Positions 1-12,900 of a stretch of DNA of 64,000 nucleotides are shown here, piece by piece (within the stretch, counting starts at the first letter, position 1; the number at the start of each line of letters is the position of its first letter). The stretch lies in contig NC_134825.1 of assembly GCF_004210375.1 (NCBI RefSeq), forward strand, positions 62,487,558-62,551,557, read 5' to 3'. The DNA comes from Tachypleus tridentatus (Eukaryota; Arthropoda; Merostomata; Xiphosura; Limulidae). Both the position numbers and the translations under genes were made by a program. The notes under the pieces were generated by a model that was not told the origin of the DNA, did not search any database, and saw only the letters and a program-made list of their open reading frames with translations.

Positions 1-903
1 AACCGTTCGAACATTCAAGCTGTTGACGTCCATAACCAATTTGCAAATAACTTTTGAATACTGATAGTACGTTCGTTTTTTCTTTGCTTGTAGTAAAGGT
101 TTTGTCATTTTGAAAGATATATGACTAGAAACGTTAATATAAATACAGTTATAGGTTAAAGATATAATTTCGTACAATGCATCTTATTGTAATATTTTCA
201 TTGTATTTTTTATCGTATCGGCCTCGTTTCAAAAATGTGCAGAAAAACACAACTCTGATTAACAGGCTCTGATATTTATTATTATTTTTATGATTTCGAA
301 GGACAGCCACTATTGAAACGTTGAATTTGGAGAACTAAACCAAGGTGATAACATCTGCATTTCCTAGACTTACTTTACGTCTTTTTGTAGCTGATGTGAC
401 CACAAGGTTAAAATCGGTGTTCGTGAACAGTTGCACACCTCTGTTCTTCAGTAACAAATTACTGACGTAACTAGCTCGTATTTATGTCTTATCCATGATT
501 CATAAACAACTTACAAACTCACTCATTGTGCTGGTTGAACGTTTTCAGGCCCACGGCGTACAAGTGAGGCGACCCTTATGCCGTTGGAATCGTCCCACTA
601 ATGAGGTGGTGGGGAGGTTAAAAGGGTGGAATACCTTCAACTAACAGCTGCATATGTCGGGACAGTCACCTGGTTATCGCGATCTTGGTAACGGATGAGT
701 AGGGTATTAGAGTTCTGTATACAGTGCGGACATATGCATCGTTTCGCTTACGAGCAACATCAAGTTCAAAGTTTATAGTTGCATTAACTAGAATAAATAA
801 CGGCTCGTTTTATTTTCCTGCAGTTCTATTTGTGTGTTTTGGTTCTGTGTGAAGTTGTATTGGAAGAGGTTCTTTGTGTCGGTACTTTATTCCTTCATAA
901 ACA
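1..903 (+). promoter_or_regulatory. Upstream region and 5' UTR of the arrestin gene
   Basis: The first 540 bases are A+T-rich with nothing recognisable. Positions 540-720 are clearly richer in G+C than the surroundings and may be promoter-proximal or an untranslated exon. No TATA box or initiator could be assigned. The bases just before position 904 include an in-frame TAA (898-900), so the reading frame cannot extend further upstream. The transcription start is unknown. Confidence 0.3.
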
Positions 904-962
904 ATGCGTGAGCCTGTCTCTAAGCAACCATTCCCAGAAAACAAAAACAAATTGTGTTTTCC
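904..962 (+). CDS. Arrestin exon 1 (candidate start exon)
   Basis: ATG at 904, six bases after an in-frame TAA, opens 19 codons ([19 protein letters not shown]) plus two bases, then a strong donor GTAAGT at 963. The two left-over bases (CC) join the first base of exon 2 to give a proline and continue in frame into VFKK. Known beta-arrestins start with a short, variable N-terminus ending in a Thr-Arg before VFKK, and that is not seen here. The exon rests on start, donor and phase, not on similarity. Another first exon could exist. Confidence 0.5.
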
Positions 963-3900
963 GTAAGTTATTTTCGTATTAAACACATTTCTTGCTTTTT
1001 CATGAAAAGGTATTACAATTAATTACTAGGCATATAGATCAAAGCCTACATTTTAAATATGGCAAATTATTAGATCTGTTGGTTTCAGAAGAGGCGAAAA
1101 ACTGAGCTTTTATATCAGTTATAAAACTAATTGTTTTTGAAGTTCCTAAAGTAATATGAAACTGTACAACTAGTTATATGTTAATAGCGGTATTAATTTA
1201 TACTTTTTATTATTATTATTTGCAGGACTGCTTTTGTATATGGTGCTGGAGTTGTTTCAGATACATTTTGTTATAGTTTACACGAACTTCCTCGTTTCTA
1301 AATATATATGTTATACTATTATGAATTAAAATTTATTAATAATTAATTATATATATAATTACGTAAAACTTCTAGCAGAAGTTTTGCTAAAAATATTTGA
1401 TAAAATCTGCAAGAATAGTAATTAGTCTTAATTATGAGTGCCAGACAAACCGCAAGAAGTCTTTATGACCACCCTTCGTTTAAGTTTTATGGTGTTTATT
1501 TATACTCTGTAATCAGTGTTTTCGGTAATTGTGTGTATGTATGTATACATATTATGTAAATAAAGATTTTAAAATAAACAATGTGATAGAGTGCACTTGT
1601 AAATTAACCGTGTTTTACAGTCATAGTCACAAATGCAGTTACGACAGAAAGTGTTCGTACCCCTGCATCCCGAGTGGTTTTTTCCCCATACCTTAAAAAG
1701 TGTCACGATTAGGCTAATAGAAGTATAATATATTATAATTATTATACTAACACACATCAACATAATTTTTTTGTAAATTAAATGACAAACTGTTTATAAA
1801 CAAATAACCAAAAATAGAAGGAGCAGAAAGTGTTCGTACAGTTCAGAACGTGTGAAAAAACTGATATTCCCGTAAAAATTTTTAGTTTGGCGAATAAACT
1901 ACATTTTATTACTCCAGAACAAAACACTGGGTTCATAATTATTGGAGTTTAGCCAGCAAAATATGTACTTCCGGCAATTTAGCGCTGTCTCCGTCATTAT
2001 CTGATTGGTCATCATGGCGAACAGGATACAACTGTCCAGTGATTTAAAAAACCGAATTATTGTAAAATACAAGTCTCGCGTGTCTCTTTTCGGTATTGGT
2101 ACACAACTCAATGTGCTAAAATCTACTGTTCAAAGCATAATTGCCAAGTTTGAGCTAACAGGATTAACTGATAACCTCCCTCGTTCTGGACGCCCCACCA
2201 AAATTCCAGAGAGAACCAAGAGGAAGGTTCTCATAGAAATTAGTAGGAACCCTCGTTTAACACGTAATGACATACAGAAACTGGTAAGGTAAACTGGGGT
2301 TGAAGTAAGCACCTCTACAGTTACGAACATGTTACGCTCTTCTGGGTTCAAAGCATGCCTTCCTCGTAGAACTCCATATTTAAAGCCTGTTCATTTAGAA
2401 GCATGTTTGAGGTATGCAAAATAGCATGTAGATAAACCCTTTATCTATTGGAAGAGTATACTTTGGTCAGGCGAGACTAAAATGGAGCTTTTTGGCCATA
2501 ATGATGCTCTCTATATTTTCTGTAAGAAGGGGAACGAAATCTTCCAAAGAACACCGTCCCTACAGTTAACCACGGAGGTGGCTCGATCATGCTGTGGGCT
2601 TCCTTCAGCTCTTTTGGTGTAGGCAGCCTTCACTGCATCAACAGAATCATGCAAAAAGAAGAGTACGTTGATATATTAGTATCAAGAATGATGCTCGGAA
2701 CTTGCAGCTTGGGCGTCGTTGGATCTTCCAGCACGACAATGACCCTAAGCACACATCGAAATATGTGCAATCCTTGTTGCAGAGGTACCATATAAGCATT
2801 CTGAAGTGGCCATCGCAGTCATCCAATCTCAATCCAATTGAAAACGTTTTGGCATGAGTTAAAGACCAGGGTTCATCAGCGTAACCCGAAAAACTTGCAA
2901 GAGTTGGAGGCCTTCTGTAAAGAAGAATGGAAGAAAATATCAGTTGAGTACTGTCAATCGATCATGGAGGGCTATGAGGAGAGATTGCAACAAGTAATTC
3001 ACCTGACCATTAAAGTAGACACACAAACACTTTTTGCCCCTCCTATGTTTGGTTATTTGTTTAGAAACAGTTTATTTGTTGTTCAATTTACATAAAACTT
3101 TATGTAGATGTGTGTTAGTATAATATTTATAATATGCTTTACTTTCATTATTCTAGTCATGATACATTTTAAGTTATGAAGAAAAAACTACTCACGACGC
3201 AGGAATATGAACACTTTCTGTCGTAACTGTATGCTTGTGTATATGTACTATACATTTTTATGTTGAAACTCCATTCGTTTAGTATGCTCAACTTGCAGTA
3301 TGAAGGTCACAGGTTAGAATTTTATTTACAGTGAATTTGTTTGCCCTTTCAGTTATGGAACATTATAATGTTATGGCCAATCCCACTATTCATTGGTAAA
3401 AGAGTAGCATCAGATTTGATATTGAATGATGTTAATTAGCTACTTTCCTTTTAGTCTATTTCTGTTAAATTAGGAATGGTTAGAGCAGATAGCCTTTGTG
3501 TAGCTTGTGTGAAATTCAAAGCAAATAAACAATACTTTGAATTTTTCTTTCATCATATACTAAAATATGTTTACTTATCAGCTAACTTATTGGATTACAA
3601 AGCAGATTGTTTAGTGAACATGATTTTATTTTTTATAAACTAACAGTAGAAAGAAGCATTAGTGAAGTGAGAAATTGAAGACTTATTTTTAGCTTGTAAT
3701 TGATGCAAATGAGATGTATTTGCTTTCAGCAAAAATAACATAAGGCTATTACTATTCTATCACAGAAATGTATTGTCGACATACATAGTATTTACACCTA
3801 TGGGTGTGTATTCTGTTTAAAGAAACCTTAAGGAGTAACTAAAAAATTAGTAGTAATAAGTAATATAAATTAAATATCTACTTTTGTTTTTCAGCCTGTG

Positions 3901-6900
3901 CCAATATACAGATTTTTTCATAGTCAAATTAGTTCATTAGTTGAATATATTCAGATTCTTCCAGACTGTGCTGTTAAACAATTTTCAAAACACCATATTA
4001 AATAACCACCACTCTAACTCTGGATTGTGGATTAAATTATCCAAATTGGATAATTTGCTATGTGTATAGTAGGCATGCATACACATGTACATGTATGGTT
4101 AATGTCCTTTCATGTGACCCAAGACTGATTTAACACACAGTATTTTAATTTTTCTACCAGTTTATTAACCCTCACTTCTTTCATGTATGGTGATGTAATT
4201 TTAGCTTCAGTTAACTGGAAAATTATTGAATAGACATGGGAAATAAAAGTAATCATTGTGTCCTTCAGTAGATGGTAAATTGGAGTGATTTCAGGATGGC
4301 TGTTATTATGTTATTTAACTAAACCTAAACAAGTTTTGAAGTACTATAAATAACATACTTATCATTTTTCTACTATACATATCTTGTATCTTTTGTAAAC
4401 CTCATTGTTCTGTACTTTGTATTTAAACATATAAATTAAAAATGTTAAAGCTTGTATCTTATCACAGGTTAGAGTTTAATATTCCAGTTTGAATGCACTT
4501 AGGGGAAGAACTTGAAAGTTAATATATGTATGTTTCTGTAGTCCTACATGGTGAATAAAGTATTTGCAAACATCTAAAGAAGTGCTAATAGAAATATTCA
4601 TTTCTGTGTCAGAAAATGATATAGTGCTCTTCTAACATGTCATAAAATGCAAATTTCAAGGTAATTTTTCATAATTTGATAAACTTGCATACAGTTTCTA
4701 AACACTTTAACTAAAATATGTTTTTCACAGTTTTTTTTGCATTCCGACCATATGTTTACTGAATAGTTATTATGTATTACATTTTGCTGCTTGTTTATTA
4801 TATTTTAATTTGATATATATTATTTTGTTTATTATATTTTAATTTGATATATATTATTTTGTTTATTATATTTTAATTTGATATATATTATTTTAGTTCT
4901 AACTAATATTAATTCTGTTTATTTTAGTGTTTTTAAGAAAAGCTCACCAAATGGAAAGGTAAGTAGTAAGAGAATTTATTTACAAGACATACATATATAT
5001 ATACATATATGTTAAATCTGATTTCAAATGTACCTTAATTGAAGATATATCAATATTTAATATCTTACTGTTATAATGTACTGAATTAATTTTTTTTTCT
5101 TCAAGATAATATGTATATATGTATCTGTATCAGAGGGGGGCTGAATGTTTAGACGAGCTTTCCAAATTTCACATGTATTTATTAGATATTAAATAGTTTA
5201 AATAAAAAAGTCCATACTATGAATGCAATAAGTCTTCAGTATTTATGCCTGTCTTGAATTTGATACAAAAACTCCCATGGGTTACATACAATATCGAGAA
5301 AGTTACACATGTAGTGGTCACATTGTGTTTTGCACACACTGTTACAACACATACAGTTGAAATATGTGGTTTATTACAACAGTAGTAATTTTAGACGTGT
5401 ATATTAAATTTCTGAACTATCTTACTTTGCAGTTGTTCAGGGTAGTGAAGTAAAATTGGATGCTGTCAAATATTAATTTTATTAGGCATCACCTTCAGCT
5501 GCTGATATTTTATTGATTTTGTTTTACACCAGCTCGTGTAAAATCTTATTAAGTAAGACTGGCTTGAATATGTTTTCAGTATATGTATATGAAGGGTATA
5601 TGAGTAATTTGACTTTATGATAAAACCAAAGAAATACAGTATTTGAATTTGTTTGGTTTTATCATGAAGTCAAATTCCTCATATACTCTTCATATACAAA
5701 TACTGAAATCATATTCAAGTCAGCATGTGTAAAATCTTATTGAGACTGACTGACTTGAATATGTTTTCAGTATATGTATACGAAGGGTTTTTGAGGAATT
5801 TGACTTTATGATAAAATCAAAGAAATAGAGTATTTGAATTTGTTTGGTTGTTTTTAAGCTATAGGATTACAGTAATATTTGTTTTGTTAAAATAATTATA
5901 GGGATCCACAAGTAGACATTAAGTAATTTATAGCTATTCAGATATCAACTATTATATATCTTCCTTCATTTTATAAGTTATTGCTTTCTATAGAAGGAAA
6001 CAGAAAAATTTAGTCTTTATGGAAAAACTACTTTTACTTTGCTAAATACAGTATGGGCATTGTTTATCTCTTACAAGGTGATTTTTGATAGATTTGAGTA
6101 GCTATAAATACATCTATATATTGCATTACAGAACTTTCATTTATAATGGTATGGACACCTTTAAATAACTGAGAATATTTGAGCAATGTCTCCATGTTTC
6201 AGTTTTGATGCTTGCCTGTCGAATGGACACTGATCCAAAAGGATGCTTGAAGGATGCAAAATAGCTCCCATTGTGTGTGAAATGCACAGTATTTTTTAAC
6301 AGCTTTGCACCTATTGTTTGAGGTTTTGAACTTAAAGAAAAGTATAAATTTTTGTTATTTTAAGTCAGTATTTGATATATATTTTACCATATTTTATATT
6401 TTTTGTAATGGTCAGTTTCTGTTTTTTCTGCTACAGTCTGTAAGAGATATTAACTTTGCAATGGCTAATGCCAGTATAATATGTTGTATACAAGTTGGTA
6501 TGGGGCTTTTTTTCTGTTGTTGACTGAGTCATTGTAGCTTATAAGGCTAGTTTTTTATGGATGATGCTGCAAACAACTGTTGTATGTATTCAGCTGTGTA
6601 CAAAAGTAGGTATATTTATAAAGACAAAAAATAGATTTTATGTAATGTAATAATACAGCTCCTTGCAAAGTGTTCTGTACACAATTAATTACTGCATTTT
6701 ATATACCTGTGGGTATATTGATGCTTTGAAAAGGTTCTGAAAGAAAAAAAAAGATTTGTTTTAAAATGAATTTGAAATCATAGTAGAGAGTTACAGATTT
6801 TGTATTGTTGTCAGTAATATTTTGACAATTCATGTAATATTCTGTAATTAATATTTTTTCTTTTCATTTAGATAACAGTTTATCTGGGGAAAAGAGATTT

Positions 6901-9900
6901 TGTTGATCATATAACTAGTGTTGAACCAATTGGTAAGTGTATCTTGACCATGAATATGTTGAACAGTGTTAAATAACTAGTGTTGAACCAATTGGTAAGT
7001 GTATTTTGTATGTTGAACAGTGTTAACAATATGTACATTAAAAGCCACTCTCTTTTTGGAATGCTCCCTTTATCAGTAATTCTTGACTGTTTGTTAGTAA
7101 CATTTAAATTGGTTCAGTAGTTTATTTCAAAAAGAAGTCTCAATTTGAAATTTCAGTTAAGTAGAAATGTTTATAACTTTTCTGAATTATTGATTTCTTA
7201 TATTTAGAGAAAGATATCCCAATATTAAAAAAAGTCAAAATAATGTGATACTTGACATTAGGGATTTGAATGTTTTGTTAACATTAGATTATAAAGATTG
7301 GATATCATAGTGGTTGTAACACTTTACTATCACATGGAAGTCTTGCTTGAGTTCAACTTGTATTTGGGTCAGTATTTTATGTTAATTTTTTTATGATTAT
7401 GCTCCCTGCTGGGATAGTGGTAAGTCTATACATTCACAATGCTAAAAGCAGGGGTTTGATTCCCTGTGGTAGACAAAATCACAGTAATGTGATATTTGAT
7501 ATGAGGCATTTGAATGGTTTGTTAACATTTGATTACAAAGACTGGATGTCATAGTGGTTATACATGTATTGGGCCAGATGGCTGCCATTTGGGTCAGGCA
7601 ACAATCACACAATGTCACATAGATTCAGGTAGCATATTTATGAAAGACCATCTTTTACAAAGCTTTTTGCATCGGAAATGTTACCATTGCTGAAATTGAG
7701 TAAATGCTGTAGGTTGAAGCAACACAACCTTAAGAAAGTGCTTAATCACCTCCATTGTTAATTATGTGAAAGAAAGAATATTGAAGTTCTGTATGGTCTT
7801 TACGACATGCATATGAATTTCTGGATGCAATGGTGGGGTGTTTATTGACTTGATGTATGAGGTTTGGCATTCAATCTTAGACAGGTTGAACTGAGCAATT
7901 ACAGTTGACCTAAGACTGATTTTAGCATTTGGGAAGGACTATATTAATTGTGTACTCTATCATTATATTATTTTAAAAGGCTGATAAAGCATACATTAAT
8001 GTATAGTACTGCAATGAAATAGAAGTCTTGCCTATCTGAATGACATTAATTTTTATTTTTATATTTTAGATTATATGTGGGAACTTGAAAATTATAGGTT
8101 TAAATTTTAAATTGGAAAAGTTAGTGTTTATGCATACTGAAGTTTACTATCTAGGTATAATAGTTGACAGGGTAGAGTTGTTAGTGATCTTAGGAACTTT
8201 GCAGTGGCCAAGAACTGTCTCCTGCTCAAGAATAAACAGGAAGTCTACAGATTCCTAGGTTTCTTGCCATATTATCAAAAACTTATGACCAGTTTCTTCA
8301 AGGTAAATGGAAAGTTGACTGAAGTGACCATTTGGTATAGATACAGAAATGTGAACATACTTTCTAGTTCCTGAAACATGTTTTGATTAAAGCTTCATTG
8401 CTGGATTTTCCTTGTCAGGATTGTGTATTTGTTTTCAATACTTATGCCACTGATAGTGGAATTGTTTTTAATTTTTGCAAGTATTGGCTTGTATGGCATG
8501 AGGAATTATGTATGTGAGCTTGCATGGTAACTGCTACCATATGCCAATAGTGTGAGATGTAGAGAGCATTGTTTATAGTTCTAGTGTTTGTTGAATGCTA
8601 GCATCAAAAATTGTGTGTTGGGGATATCATTGTTTAAGCTGACCGTTTAGGATAATGACACTTACAGAGTATGATTCCTTGTGCAATATCACTTATACCA
8701 GTAGCACAGAAATCTCAATGGATAATTTCTGCTGTTAATGAAAGTATTATATTTGTTGAATGTTCAGATCCTAGACATAATGAAATTGTCAAAATCATTG
8801 TAGGAGCAGTGGTGACAACATTACTGATGAAGTAATGCCACAAATGACCAGCCAGGAAGTTTGAATAACTATCATAAATAGGCAAATTTCATTCTGATCT
8901 ACATAACATCTAACACTTGTATAGCCAGTTATAAGTGCAGGATGGCATGTTCTACCATTGTTACAAACTGATGTAAAAACATGATAACCAACCTGTGATA
9001 AAACCAATGACTTCCTTGAGCTTTATAGCAGGGAATACTTGGATTTGTATAATATAATGAGCAATGGGCACTTGCAAGATCCATCAGCATTGTGAATGCT
9101 GAAAAAGTATTTCTTTGCAAAAAGTCTGTTAGAGTTGTGAATTATTTCTTTTTGATGTTTTGTTCAAAATTGAAAACTTGATTGATTTATGTTGTTCATT
9201 ATCAATTACTTCACCAAAGTGAACTAAAGTTAATTTTTTTATCAATAGCTTGCAGTTGTGTTGCATTATTCAAAAGACCTAGGGAGAAAAAGTTACATGG
9301 ATTAAGGAGCCACTTTCAATAGCTACTTGTTTGCAAAGTTGTTGAGTGTTTTTCCAATGTTTGGCTGAACTGGGAGCACAGAGTGTGAAGTGCATGCTTA
9401 GGAACCTTTACCAATCTGATTATGATAGGCATCTATTTGTTATGACTGCATGCTGACCAATATTTCATTAGTTTTGAATCTGTTGATGTTTCAATGGAAA
9501 ATACAGTTTTTAGTGGATTTCTCTTAATGTAATTGTATTGCAGTGTCCACAGGAATGTGTGGACTGGTTGCCTTCTGCAATATTTCATGCACATCAGCAA
9601 ATTATTGAAATGGTCATATGTCAAATGCCAAATCATTTGGTTATTACAAATTTAGCATTTGCTTGAGACTTGGATATCTGTTTTGGTTTATATGTATGGT
9701 AGCTACTAGATTATACTATTTGTAACATCTGATTGATTGGTAGGTTAACAGCTAAAAAGGCATTTCAGTATTTCTTACCACAACAACTGCTTTGTAAAAC
9801 TTGTACTTTTATTTTCACACTAAACTTTCTTTAGTGAGGTCATACTCATTTTTACTGGTAGTACAAGGTAATCTGAGTTGGGAATGTACTTTCCTTGAAC

Positions 9901-12900
9901 ATATATAATGGAAAAATTTATAATGCAGGTAATTTGAATATTATAGAGTACAATACTTAGAAATATTTGTTACTGACTTAACAGTGTAATATATGATCAT
10001 TGGGAGTCTTCCCTTTGTTATGGGTAGAACAGTTTAACTAGAAGTAGGGATTGATGAGTAATATAAAAATTAACTAGTCTGGTAAAGATGACCCACACTA
10101 GTACAGCGGTAAGTCTCGGAATTTACAACACTAAAATCAGTGGGTTGATTCACCTCGGTAGGCTGAGCAGATAGCCCGATGTGGCTTTGCTATAAGAAAA
10201 ATGCACACACACTGGTAAAGATCTCAGCAGTTATTTGCTGTGAGGGTTGTTGCATTTATACTTCTATGTGTTTGCTATATGTATTTTATATTTGTCTGTT
10301 GGACATCAAAGTATCTGAATGTCATAAGAATACTAAGTACCAAATATGTAAATAATACATATAAGTTTCATTTGAATATTTTTTATTTTAACTTTATAGA
10401 TTGAGAACATAAATTCCTAAGTGAATATTTTGTGCATTTTTTCTTAAATCATTTTTCTCATCTGGGTAAGATAGATGGAGTAGTTCTGGTGGATTCAGAG
10501 TATGGCAAAGATTGTCGTGTCTTTGGTCATGTTCTGGCTGCATTTAAATATGGTCGAGAAGATTTAGATGTCCTTGGTTTGAATTTCCGGAAGAACCTTT
10601 ACCTTGCATCAGATCAGTTGTGTCCTCCATCAGATGACCCCAACAAGAAACGCCCACTAACTCAACTTCAGGAACGACTTCTCAAAAAACTTGGACCAAA
10701 TGCTTACCCATTTTACTTTGAGGTGTGCTTTTATTTTTATAGACAAATGATTAACTGAAATAGTGCCAACTATTCATGTTACTGAAAAAAAAATATTTAA
10801 GTTAACTTTTAACTGAGTTTAATTTATAACATAGAACATCTTAATTTATAGTGTTTTTGTTTAGTGTATAATATAGTAAGTTTGAAATTTGTTTTAAACA
10901 TTTCTTGCATTGGCCGTGAAACATTTTCTAGAATTTTAATATTAAGTTTGTTAATTTTATGTATATATCTTTTCATTTTGAAGTAATCATGATTTACTAT
11001 TCAAAGGAATTTTACAAATAGAAATAACCATGATTTTGTTTTGTTTTGTTATTTAAAAACTGCCTAAGAGCACAGTTGCAGACTCTTCAAAATCAGTGGG
11101 GTACAGATTACTAACCTTCCCAACCTACTACTCATAGCTAATTACAAGGTACTGGAGACTTAGTCTAGATTAAATAAAACAAGCTTTATTTTAAGTTAGT
11201 ATTTGAAAATTGTACTCAAGAATCCACACACACAATAATAAATAAAACAGTTGCTTGTAAAGTACCAAACTATCATACAGGTGTTGACACTTTACATGTT
11301 TAAAGTTGAATCTCTGCTGGAAAACATTATTAACACCAACAAAGAGAACATCATTGTATGATAGAGATGTTGTACTTATTTTACAAAATTTATTTACTTT
11401 TTAAACTTATGAAACTAATATAGATTAAGATAAATTTCCATCTTGCCTTACATCTCATCATTATACAACAGATATTGGGGAAATATAAGATAAAACTTTG
11501 AAAATATTTTTTTTTTCAAGCACTAAAAATATATTAGCTATACAGATGTTTTATATAACCTTGGATATAATCATTCTAACTTTTAGTGGATAATGTTATT
11601 TGTCTTCCAGACTTACAACTATACAAACTGGGTTTTGCAACCTGTCATGGGCAGAACACAGATAGCCCATTATGTAGCTTTGTGCCTAGCTTGAAACAAA
11701 GAAACAACACTATTTAGTAAAGTCTAACTTATCATAATTTGCTTGGTGTTTTTCTTTTTTTGTAAAACATTTTTTTCTCTATAAAATCCTTGTTTATCAA
11801 CAAAGTTCTCATAAGCTGTGCATGTGTGAATGACATTTTTGCAGCTCTTTTTTAGAGATATGCATAGTTTATTAATTTTTTTCTCAAACTGGTTTTAAAA
11901 GATTAAAATAGTTTAATAACTGTTTATAAAAAGTGCTTTTATCTCTGACTAAATCATTTCTGTATGTCATTTTTTACTTCTTCTGTAGTAGGACAAAAGC
12001 AATCACTGTAAAAAGTGCTCTGTGCACTTCAAATAATAATGTGTATTTCATAATCTCTCTTATATCTCCTTTTTCATCAGCTTCCTTCTCATTGTCCAGC
12101 CTCTGTTGCATTACAGACTGCTTCTGATGATACAGGAAAACTATGTGGTGTTGACTATGAACTGAATGTTTACATAGCAAACACAATGGAAGAGAAACCC
12201 CATAAAAGGTAATGGTAGTGTCTCTTTCTTGTAATTGGTTTAATATGACATATTGAACCACACTTTTCTGCTATTGGATGTCTCATTCATTAATTATAGC
12301 AGATAAACTGTTGTTATAACCTAGCAGCCAAATAATTTATACTCTTTAAAGGCAACTTATCGTTGCTAATATTTATGTGAATAATGAAAAATATTAAATT
12401 TAAAATGTAGTTTTTGTCTTCAATGAAAGAGGTAACCATGATGGTTTTTTCAATTTCTATGCCAAATGTGTGATATATATATAAAAAAAGTAATTATTGT
12501 TTTGTGTAAAACATCCTTAGAGCCTAATACCTCTTAAGTTTGACACCTGTCATTTTGAAGCTACATTAACTGTAATTAACTTTGAAATTTCCACTTTTCT
12601 GGGTTTCAAAAAATTTGTTTTTAATTCTGAGAAAAACAAATGAAAGAGTCTATTAGTGAACAAGTTTGCAAACAAGAAGTGAATGTAGACATGTGTATAC
12701 ATTATTATACAATTTAATGTCTCTAGTAATAATCTATAAGCATTTAATTGTGACTAAATAAACATATCATTTATTGCAAGTACTTTCTTCACAAGTATCC
12801 TAGAAAGTAGCATAAATCTGCCTCAATAAAATTATGCCACTTACCTTTTGCCTGTGAAGATAACAATCCACGCTGTTTATATTGTTGACTTTCTACTGCC

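Noticed and set aside
6305..6523. 72-codon open frame in arrestin intron 2
   Set aside because: Phe/Ile-rich product typical of translated A+T-rich DNA, no domain, inside an intron on the sense strand.
10432..10474. Start codon upstream of arrestin exon 4
   Set aside because: The frame merely reads back through the acceptor into the intron. The conserved protein requires splicing at 10475 to complete the split Asp codon.
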